DNA from: Bifidobacterium margollesii
GTDB lineage: Bacteria > Actinomycetota > Actinomycetes > Actinomycetales > Bifidobacteriaceae
NCBI RefSeq assembly: GCF_002860355.1
Contig: NZ_NMWU01000025.1
Span: forward strand, 1 to 64,000
Direction of reading: 5' to 3'
DNA: 64,000 nucleotides
Under the pieces are notes generated by a model. That model ran no database searches. It was not told where the DNA came from and saw nothing but the letters and a program-made list of their open reading frames with translations. Shown here one piece after another: positions 16,718 to 24,202 of this stretch (the first letter of the stretch is position 1; the number at the start of each line of letters is the position of its first letter). The translations under genes and the position numbers were made by a program.

Positions 16718-19396
16718 TCACCGTCGAATCCGCTCATCCAGCGCTGCACCCGGATCAAGCCCCAGTCTTCGACGGATGAACCATCCAGCACCCAACGGCA
16801 ACGCACTCGCCACGGCGACGCTACCCGAACCCAGTGCAATGGTTCTCGCATTGTCGGCGATCAGCAAACCGTCGCCCCCCGACGAGGACCCAGCGGAAGC
16901 CACAGCGGAATCGGCGGAATCTCCCGCCGCCGAACCGGCGGTTCCGTCAGCAGCACCGTCACCAGTGCCAGCACCATCAGCATCACCATCCGCGGCATCG
17001 CCCGTGCCGCCCTGAGCATTGGCGGCCGAGGCGACTCCTCCCAAACCGCCGGAGGAATAACCGGACCCCGACGAGGACGCCGCCCCACCACCACCGGAGC
17101 CTAATGCCCCACCGCCGGAAGTCGCCACCGTGGGGCTGCCGGCCGGAGCATTAACCGCGAACGAGGAATCGTACTGCACCGACAGCGGTCGCGCCACCTT
17201 GGCGAAATCACGCTGACTGTTCGCCGTGTACCAATAGGCCGACTGTCCGGTCTGCACTTGGAAATCCACGAAACTCTGCGGGAACGATCCCCAGTACGCG
17301 GCATTCGTGGCATCCTTTGCCGCCTGGCCGCCGTGGGAGCCGTTCGCGGTCACCTTCACGCCGAGATATTCCGGGGTTTTGGTGAATCCGTGGGAGGCAA
17401 CGGCCTGCTTCACATCCACGCCGCGGAAGTCGGCGAGATGAATCGTCCGGGGCGAAAGCGTGACCCATTTGCCCGCATCATTCATGTCGGCCCCGTAACC
17501 GGAGGCGGTGGCGGTGAGGGATCCGTTGCCGGAGGCGTCCAGCGTGAGCTTCGGATCGGAAACGCTCCAGTAGGTCATGCCGCCGTAATAGGCGACGGTG
17601 AAGGAGCCCGACCACGAAATCCGGACCGACCCATCGGCGTTCACCACGCCGGAGCCCTTGGAAAGCACCACCTGCGATTCCGAATTGACGGCGCGACCGT
17701 CCGCCCTCTTCTGCATCGTCACCGTGCTGCCGTCCCTTGCGAGGCACCGGCTTTCCCATGACGCGGCAACCCATTTGCCGGACGAGTCGGGCTTTTCGAT
17801 GCTGACGTTGCCATCCTTGGCCTTGTAGAATCCCGAGGCCCACACCTTGGCCCCTCCGGTGTTGCCGGCCTTGCCCGCGGACATGAAATTGCACACACCG
17901 TAGTAGGAGGCGGAATTCGTCTCATCGTTGAGACCCCAGCGCAGCGTGACGTTGCGATACGTCGCGCTTCCCGAGGAGTCCGTACCACCACCGGAGCCAC
18001 CGTTGCCGCCGGTACCGTTGCCGGAACCGCCATCCGTCGTGCCGTTCGCGGCCGTGGTGATGGTCAGCGTATTCGACGAGCCTCCGGAGCCGAGCGCGTT
18101 CACGGCGGCGATGGTCACCTCGTAGACCGTCGAAGACTTCAGCCCGGTGATCACGCCGCTGCGATCATCCCTGTCGAAGGTGGCGGTCACCGCGCTTCCA
18201 CCGGATTTCGGTCTGGCGGTGGCCACGAATCCGGAATAGGCGGGATCACCCTGATCGTCCGGGGCCTTCCAGAACACTTCGACCCGATCGGCACCGGCAG
18301 TGTCATGTCCGGTGAGCGTGGGCGCGCCAGGTCGCGTTCCGGTCGTGGACGACGTCGATTTCCAGGACACGGTGATCGGCGACGCCACCTTACGCGGCTG
18401 AATGCTTGCGGCGTCTCCGCTCGTCGTGAACCAATACGACGACTGGCCGGTACTCATGTTGAACGACACCCACGATTGCGGAAACGCTCCCCACCATCCG
18501 GCGTTGGCCGAGGTTTTCGCAGCCTGCATGGCGGATGCCGACGCCCCGGTTCTCACGCCCAGATAATCCGGCTGCGCCGTGATCGTACCGGCATCGGTGT
18601 CGAATGCGATCTGCGGATCGGCGCCGCTGGCCGATCCGGTAGCGAAATCAGCCAGATGGATGGTCGCCGATGTGATCTTCTCCCATTTGCCCGGATCGTT
18701 CATATCCGCACCGTAGCCGGACGCCCTACCGGTAAGCGTCCCTTTGCCGTTCACGATGGTGAGCGTCGGGTCGGAGATCGACCAGTACGTCAATCCGCCG
18801 TAATAGGCGATGGTGAACGAAGCGCCCTTCCATGTGAGGCTTGCGGATTTCGTCGCGGCGTCGATGGTTCCCGTTCCACCGGAGAGTCGCACGATGTTCT
18901 CCGAATAGGTACGCTGACCGGCATTCGATCCGCTGGCGAAGGTCAATCCTCCGGTGGCGCCGGAAATGTCGGTGCCTTCACGATTGGTGCAGCGGGATGA
19001 GAAACCGTCCACCCGTTTCAGCGTGCCATCGGCGGATGGTTTGAGAATCTCGGCGTGAGCGGATTCATCGACCGTCCGATACAGCGCCTTACCGTCGATG
19101 CCGGTGGAGGAGGCCGTCCACACGGCGCTCTTCCCGGCGTCACCGGCCGTACCTGCGGACAGCGCATTGCACCCGCCGAAATACGATCCGCCGCCGCTTT
19201 CCGGATTGACCCCCCAGTCGAACACGGCATCGGTGACGGTGATCGGCGAATCCGAAGCCGTTCCGCCCGTTTCGGAATCAGCGTTCGACGTTGCGGCCAC
19301 CGCGGGAGCGATCGCCGCGACCGAACCGGCGCATATGGCCACCACGGAAGCGCCGGCGCACAGGGTTTTCAATATGATCCGACCGATGCTCATCAC
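16718..19396 (-). CDS. Surface protein with two HtaA-like domains and a C-terminal membrane anchor
   Basis: Exported protein of 892 residues. Signal peptide (1-36, cleavage near AVAATS), HtaA-like domain A (about 50-345), fibronectin-III-like domain (about 356-448), Gly/Ser linker, HtaA-like domain B (about 478-745), long Gly/Ala/Ser/Asp stalk, one transmembrane helix and a basic RRR tail. Both domains share W-G, GGCN/GVCN-x-x-SAG, a second Cys (Cys76/136 and Cys502/551), FTxAYYGGxTYW-S-x-SDP and FPQS-x-V...TGQS-x-YW. HtaA domains bind haem in corynebacteria; here the conserved His region reads AYYGG. It is the last gene of the leftward operon with the FecCD-type ABC importer and overlaps its upstream neighbour by four bases. 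Probable role: cell-surface receptor handing a ligand to the ABC importer. Confidence 0.8.
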   Translation of the reverse strand: MMSIGRIILKTLCAGASVVAICAGSVAAIAPAVAATSNADSETGGTASDSPITVTDAVFDWGVNPESGGGSYFGGCNALSAGTAGDAGKSAVWTASSTGIDGKALYRTVDESAHAEILKPSADGTLKRVDGFSSRCTNREGTDISGATGGLTFASGSNAGQRTYSENIVRLSGGTGTIDAATKSASLTWKGASFTIAYYGGLTYWSISDPTLTIVNGKGTLTGRASGYGADMNDPGKWEKITSATIHLADFATGSASGADPQIAFDTDAGTITAQPDYLGVRTGASASAMQAAKTSANAGWWGAFPQSWVSFNMSTGQSSYWFTTSGDAASIQPRKVASPITVSWKSTSSTTGTRPGAPTLTGHDTAGADRVEVFWKAPDDQGDPAYSGFVATARPKSGGSAVTATFDRDDRSGVITGLKSSTVYEVTIAAVNALGSGGSSNTLTITTAANGTTDGGSGNGTGGNGGSGGGTDSSGSATYRNVTLRWGLNDETNSASYYGVCNFMSAGKAGNTGGAKVWASGFYKAKDGNVSIEKPDSSGKWVAASWESRCLARDGSTVTMQKRADGRAVNSESQVVLSKGSGVVNADGSVRISWSGSFTVAYYGGMTYWSVSDPKLTLDASGNGSLTATASGYGADMNDAGKWVTLSPRTIHLADFRGVDVKQAVASHGFTKTPEYLGVKVTANGSHGGQAAKDATNAAYWGSFPQSFVDFQVQTGQSAYWYTANSQRDFAKVARPLSVQYDSSFAVNAPAGSPTVATSGGGALGSGGGGAASSSGSGYSSGGLGGVASAANAQGGTGDAADGDADGAGTGDGAADGTAGSAAGDSADSAVASAGSSSGGDGLLIADNARTIALGSGSVAVASALPLGAGWFIRRRLGLDPGAALDERIRR

Positions 19397-20730
19397 TGCT
19401 CCCCCTTGCCGTTCTCTGTGCCCTTGCCGGTCTGAGCACCCTTGTCATGTTCCGTGCTCTTGTCGCGCCCACCATCGTGCCGGGAGAAGAACCCGCGAAG
19501 CGTGGAATCCGCGACCACAGTGGAATCCGAAGCCACAGTGGAATCCTCGGCCAGTGACTGAGCCCGATCGGCCTTGGCCTGCTCCCTGACCAGTCGCCGA
19601 TACTGCCGACGCCGACGTTTGGCGGTCTTCACCGCTTCACGCGCCCGAACGGCCTCCGCCTTCCGCTCCCGTTTGGCGATCTCCTTATCCAATGCCGCCG
19701 GGGAGATGCCGAGCAGCAGCGACTTCGCCGCAAGATACCCCCCGACACCGGCCGCCAGGACGATGACGGCGATACCGAAGATGATGATCGCGGCCACGAT
19801 CAGCCAGCCTGCAATACCCAGCGCCGGAATCTGTGCGCTCATATCATTTCCCTCCATCGTGTTCCCCGATCCGTCATCGGTATTCGCTGCTGCGGCCGTA
19901 TCGTTCGCGTTCGCCGCTTCGGCCGCCCGTTGTTTGGCTTCCTCGGCCGCCTTCTTTTCGGCCGCCGCCTTGGCCGCCTGCTGTTTGGCGGCCTCCTGCT
20001 TGGCCTTCGCCGCGGCAGAGGCCGAAGCCGAAGCCGCTCCGGACGATCCGCCTGAGGTCGATGCGGCTCCGGACGAATTCCCATCGCCGGCGGCCGCGTT
20101 CCCCTGCGATGCGAACCGCAGAGGCGTGAACGTCTCGTTCGCGGCATTCGTCACCCCATGCGCACCGATGGTGATGATGCCGCACTGCACGGCAGTGCAA
20201 TCCACCGCAATCGGATTGTTCGACCGGTCGTAGCTGGTGAACTTCGCTCCGGGAACGGTGATCTTCGCGCTCCATGTGCCGTTCGCCGCGATCTGCCCGC
20301 CGTTCGCCGCCGAAGCCGTGGTGTCTCCCGGAAAGGCCACGAACACGTCATATCCCGCGGGATTGCTTTCGTCGTCGGGCACATACCGGTAGCTTTCGCC
20401 GGTCACGCTGCCCCGGGACGGTCTCCACGAGCCGCCCGAAGGATCATTCACCCACCCGAACAGCACGTATATGCCGCCGAATCCACCCTGTACGGACTGG
20501 AATCCACTGCCGGAAAGATCGACGACCGTCTTGCCGGTCGGATTAAGCGTTCCACCCTCCACACTGACGTTTACCCGAGCGCCGGCCGCCTGCGCGGGCC
20601 GCACGTCGCGTACGACGTCCATCACGACCATCGCCGCGATCATCATGATCGTCGTCAGCATCGCGATCAGTGGCCCCGCAAACCTCGCCGCACGGCCCGA
20701 CACCGGCCGCCTTCTCATCATCCCGCTCAC
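19393..20730 (-). CDS. Membrane-anchored Ig-like surface protein of the HtaA/ABC operon
   Basis: A 445-residue protein of unknown exact function. Signal/anchor helix (about 18-44), beta-rich domain (about 50-205, starting ARVNVSVEGGTLNPTG, with a Cys pair in DCTAVQCG), Ala/Lys/Gln-rich probable coiled coil (about 230-280), a second helix (about 300-340) and a long basic cytoplasmic tail rich in Lys/Arg/Ala. A similar beta-rich module occurs in the large HtaA protein at 24203-27049. The GTG start at 20730 overlaps the ATPase stop (GTGA) after GGGAGG, and its own end overlaps the next gene by four bases, so translation is coupled. It may connect the surface receptor to the membrane importer. 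Confidence 0.75.
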   Translation of the reverse strand: MSGMMRRRPVSGRAARFAGPLIAMLTTIMMIAAMVVMDVVRDVRPAQAAGARVNVSVEGGTLNPTGKTVVDLSGSGFQSVQGGFGGIYVLFGWVNDPSGGSWRPSRGSVTGESYRYVPDDESNPAGYDVFVAFPGDTTASAANGGQIAANGTWSAKITVPGAKFTSYDRSNNPIAVDCTAVQCGIITIGAHGVTNAANETFTPLRFASQGNAAAGDGNSSGAASTSGGSSGAASASASAAAKAKQEAAKQQAAKAAAEKKAAEEAKQRAAEAANANDTAAAANTDDGSGNTMEGNDMSAQIPALGIAGWLIVAAIIIFGIAVIVLAAGVGGYLAAKSLLLGISPAALDKEIAKRERKAEAVRAREAVKTAKRRRRQYRRLVREQAKADRAQSLAEDSTVASDSTVVADSTLRGFFSRHDGGRDKSTEHDKGAQTGKGTENGKGEQ

Positions 20731-21611
20731 CGTTCGTCCTCCCGAACCCGTCGATACCCGTAGACGTTGCGCGTCACCGCCGGTCGTTTCGGCAGAATGA
20801 TCAACCCGCCGTCCGGATGCGGAAGCACCTCGATCTCACACTGGTAGACGTCGCTGAGCATGGTCGAGGTGAACACCTCCTCCGGCGTGCCGATCGCCCG
20901 CAGACGCCCCCGCTCCAGCAGCGCGACCCGATCCGACCATGCGGCGGCCGCGTCGAGCGCATGGACGATCACCACCACCGCGCATCCGGCGGCCGCATAC
21001 TCCCGGCCGATGCGCATCAGCATCTCCTGATGGCGAATATCCATCGCGGCGGTCGGCTCATCAAGCAGCAGAACGGGCGCGGACTGGGCGAGCACGCGCG
21101 AGAACGCGGCACGGCCCCGCTCACCGCCCGACAGCGACGTGTACACGCGCCCGGCAAGCGGCGTGACCTCGGTCATGCGCATGGCGGAATCCACGATCAT
21201 GTCGTCGTCCGCCTCGCCGGCGGTGCCCTCCCACGGCGAGCGCCCCATGCGCACAATGCTTTCCACGTTGAACGGGAACGTCACGTCGACGGATTGCAGC
21301 AGCACCGAGCGCCGCATGGCCAGCTCGGCGGCATCCCATGCGGCGAGGGGACGGCCGAACAGGGAGACGTCACCGCCGGACAGCGGCACGTCGCCGGTGA
21401 TGGCGTTCAGCAGCGTCGATTTGCCGGCTCCGTTCGGCCCGACCAGCGACAGCACCTCGCCGGCGCGGACGTCGAGCGTGACGTCGGAGAGAATGCGGCG
21501 ATCACCGATCTCGACGCTTACCCGGTCGAGCGCCAGCACGCAGACGCCGGGGTCGGGCATGCGCGGCGTGCGATGGGTGGTGTTCCATGGCGGTCGAATC
21601 GATATGCTCAT
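20727..21611 (-). CDS. ABC transporter ATPase, haem/iron-chelate (HmuV/FecE) type
   Basis: Cytoplasmic ATPase of 294 residues energising the FecCD permease. Walker A GPNGAGKST, Q-loop LLQSVD, signature LSGGERGR, Walker B VLLLDEPTAAMD and switch His in VVIVHALD are present. The start at 21611 follows AGGAGG and overlaps the permease stop by four bases (ATGA). The best family match is HmuV-like haem importers, but iron-siderophore or cobalamin importers share the fold. Confidence 0.93.
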   Translation of the reverse strand: MSISIRPPWNTTHRTPRMPDPGVCVLALDRVSVEIGDRRILSDVTLDVRAGEVLSLVGPNGAGKSTLLNAITGDVPLSGGDVSLFGRPLAAWDAAELAMRRSVLLQSVDVTFPFNVESIVRMGRSPWEGTAGEADDDMIVDSAMRMTEVTPLAGRVYTSLSGGERGRAAFSRVLAQSAPVLLLDEPTAAMDIRHQEMLMRIGREYAAAGCAVVVIVHALDAAAAWSDRVALLERGRLRAIGTPEEVFTSTMLSDVYQCEIEVLPHPDGGLIILPKRPAVTRNVYGYRRVREDER

Positions 21612-22732
21612 GCCCAGCCTCCTGATTTGGCGCGGCTGCGTCGCAGCAGCCAGAAGAAGAACGGGCCGCCGACCAGCGAGGTGAGCATGCCGATGGGCAG
21701 ATCGGCGAACCGGATCGTCGTGCGGGCGGCGAAATCCGCGATGGTGAGTAGCAGTGCGCCGCCGAGCGCGGAGGCGGGCAGCAGGGTTCTGTGTTCGGGG
21801 CCGAGGATCATGCGCAGCAGATGCGGCACGACGAGGCCGACGAAGGAGATGATGCCGGCGAAGGCGACCGCCGACGAGACGAGCAGCGCCACGGCGAGCA
21901 TGGAGCCGAATCGGAGTCGCTCCACATTCACGCCGAGGTGGCGTGCCGGTTTCTCGCCGAGGGAGAGCAGATCGAGACGACGAGCCATGAACTGCACGGC
22001 GATGATGCCGATGAGACACATGGGTGCGACCAGCGCCACCTGCTGCCAGCGACTGCCGTTGAACGAACCCATCTGCCAGAACACGATCTGATCGCGGGCG
22101 TTGGTGGGGGCGGCGAAGGTGAAGAACGAGATGAGTGCGCCGGCGATGGCGTTGACCGCCACACCGGTGAGGATCAGCGTCACGATTTCGGTGCGCCCGC
22201 CGCGACGGGCCAGCAGGTAGACCGACATGGTGGTGGCGAGGCCGCAGACGAAGGCGAGGAACGGCGTGGTGAACGCGCCGAGGAAGTTCCATCCCATCAG
22301 AATCGAGGCGCTGGCGCCGACCGCTGCTCCGGAGGAGACGCCGACGGTGCCGGGTTCGGCCAGCGGATTGCCGAACACGCCCTGCATGACGGCGCCGGCG
22401 ACGCCGAGCGCGGCACCGACCACGATGGCCATGACGATGCGCGGGAACCGCACGTTCCACAACGCTTCGTTGCCGAAGGCGCGTGTGGGGCCTTCGAGCC
22501 AGTGGATGCCGATCTTGTTGAGCACGGAGCCGATCACCTGATCGAACGGGATGATCAGCTGGCCGAGCGAGGCCGATACCACGGTCATGATCAGCAGTCC
22601 GACGATCAGCACGATGAAGGTCAGCGTCGTTCTGCCGATACGCGGCTTGCGGCCTGCTGGCACGCCGGTTCGCCGTCCGACTACGGACGCTTCGGCGTCC
22701 GGGGTTGCACTGTCTGCCGCACTGTGTGTCAC
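21608..22732 (-). CDS. ABC transporter permease, FecCD family (HmuU-like)
   Basis: Integral membrane protein of 374 residues with about ten predicted helices. FecCD signatures include RFPRIVMAIVVGAALGVAG, GNPLAEPGTVGVSSGAAVGA and SFVGLVVPHLLRMILGPEHR (the coupling helix region). The GTG start overlaps the binding-protein stop (GTGA) with AGGAGA upstream. Part of the importer with the lipoprotein at 22729 and the ATPase at 20727. Confidence 0.94.
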   Translation of the reverse strand: MTHSAADSATPDAEASVVGRRTGVPAGRKPRIGRTTLTFIVLIVGLLIMTVVSASLGQLIIPFDQVIGSVLNKIGIHWLEGPTRAFGNEALWNVRFPRIVMAIVVGAALGVAGAVMQGVFGNPLAEPGTVGVSSGAAVGASASILMGWNFLGAFTTPFLAFVCGLATTMSVYLLARRGGRTEIVTLILTGVAVNAIAGALISFFTFAAPTNARDQIVFWQMGSFNGSRWQQVALVAPMCLIGIIAVQFMARRLDLLSLGEKPARHLGVNVERLRFGSMLAVALLVSSAVAFAGIISFVGLVVPHLLRMILGPEHRTLLPASALGGALLLTIADFAARTTIRFADLPIGMLTSLVGGPFFFWLLRRSRAKSGGWA

Positions 22733-23988
22733 TTGGTGTTCTCCTGCTTCATCTCGTCAAGTCTCTTTTCCACCGCCTCGGGTTCGTGTTCGGGCTGGTA
22801 CGACCGTTCGGGCGCGTATACGGCCGTGGCGAGCGCGGCCAGCACCTGTGCGGTCTGCGGCCCGAAGCTCATGATCTCGTAGTCGCTCATATCGACGACG
22901 CGTCGATGCTGACCGGCCGGGGTTTCCTTGATGCCCGGCAGGTCGAGCAGCCCGTCGATGCCGCCGGCCGACTGCACGCCGAGGGTCATCGCCAGGATCA
23001 CGTCGGGTTTGGCTTTGATCAGCGCTTCGGCGTTCGTGGCGGCCATGCCCTTGAAACCCACTTCCTTGGCCACGTCGTTCGCGCCGATGGATTGGATGAG
23101 CGAATCGGCGCCGGAGCCTTCGCCGAACCAGTAGTAGATGGATTTGCCTCGCACGTAGAGGAACACGATGCGCGGCTTGCGGCTTTCCTCGGTGGGTGCC
23201 ATGGTCCGGTTGATGGTCTGTATGGTCTGGCTGATCTCGCTGTTCGTCCGCGTGACGAGTTTGCGGCCCAGATCGGTCACGCCGAGCGCGTCGGCCACGG
23301 CCTGGATCTGCCTGCCGACGCCGGCGACCCCGTCATTGCTGGTCAGCGGTACGAACACGACCGGCACGCCGGACTGCCTCAGCTGCATCTGCACGTCGTA
23401 CGGCCCGATGCTGGTGTCGGTGATGATGACGGTGGGTTCGAGCGCCAGGATGGCTTCGGCGTTGAGATCCATGCCGTTGGCGGTGACCTTCGGCAGTCGG
23501 TCCATACCGGAGGAACCGGTGGCGGTGTCGCGGCCCACGAGATTGCATCCGAAGCCGAGCGCATATACGGCGGCCGCGAGACCGCCGTTCTGGTTGAGGG
23601 CGAGGATGCGCGTGGTGTCGGTGACGGTTTGCCGCGGTCCGTCGGCGCTGGTGACCGTCACGGGCAGCTTCTGCTGTTCGAAGGGTGCGTTGGAGATCGG
23701 GATGATCTGGTCGGAACGTGTGTATGCGGTGGTCGGGCCGGTGATCCGCCTGGGGTCCTTGAGATTGGCGCGGGTGACGTTCGGCAGTTTGGGCGGGTTC
23801 GGGGTTTCGGAGGCCGTCGGCACCTCGCAGGATTCCAGTGCGGATTCGGAGATGGTGCCGATGTTGGCGCATCCGGCCGTGAGCAGCAGGCATACGACGG
23901 CGATGGCCGCGGCGAGCAGCGCCGTGGCGCTGCGGCGGTGATCGACGATCGGATGTCCGTGGTTCATGGACGGATGTCCGCTGGTCAT
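22729..23988 (-). CDS. ABC transporter substrate-binding lipoprotein (HmuT/FepB class III fold)
   Basis: Exported lipoprotein of 419 residues; lipobox LLLTAGC with acylated Cys40. After a proline-rich N-terminal stretch the mature part has the two lobes of a class III binding protein: RILALNQNGG..LGFGCNLVGRD, then NAEAILALEPTVIITD, and in the second lobe KPRIVFLYVRG and AEALIKAKPDVILAM. This type binds haem, siderophores or cobalamin. The start at 23988 follows GGAAGGAA. It is first of the tightly overlapping four genes that follow the surface protein at 24203, with an attenuator-like hairpin in between. Confidence 0.92.
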   Translation of the reverse strand: MTSGHPSMNHGHPIVDHRRSATALLAAAIAVVCLLLTAGCANIGTISESALESCEVPTASETPNPPKLPNVTRANLKDPRRITGPTTAYTRSDQIIPISNAPFEQQKLPVTVTSADGPRQTVTDTTRILALNQNGGLAAAVYALGFGCNLVGRDTATGSSGMDRLPKVTANGMDLNAEAILALEPTVIITDTSIGPYDVQMQLRQSGVPVVFVPLTSNDGVAGVGRQIQAVADALGVTDLGRKLVTRTNSEISQTIQTINRTMAPTEESRKPRIVFLYVRGKSIYYWFGEGSGADSLIQSIGANDVAKEVGFKGMAATNAEALIKAKPDVILAMTLGVQSAGGIDGLLDLPGIKETPAGQHRRVVDMSDYEIMSFGPQTAQVLAALATAVYAPERSYQPEHEPEAVEKRLDEMKQENTK

Positions 23989-24083
23989 GAACGGTTCCTT
24001 CCGGTTTTTCTGGGTCTATGGAAGCGGTCTGCGGAACAGCAGCGGCTGCGGGGACAGTGTCCGCAGAAAAACACTGCCCGCAG

Positions 24084-24125
24084 AAAACACTGCCCGGCCG
24101 GTTGTGCGGTTCCGGCCGGACAGTG
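24084..24125 (-). terminator. Terminator/attenuator between the large surface protein and the importer genes
   Basis: Stem of 14 pairs, CACTGTCCGGCCGG and CCGGCCGGGCAGTG (24125-24112 and 24101-24088 on the complement, one G-T pair), ten-base loop, then TTTTCTGC. It probably lowers expression of the importer genes relative to the surface protein. Further GGGCAGTGTTTT-type short repeats follow at about 24058-24087. Confidence 0.75.
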
Positions 24126-24202
24126 TGTGGTGATCGATGCCGCCGTCGATGATCATTGCCGTCGACGGATCACTGTTGTCAGCGGATCACTGCATGACGG
24201 GG

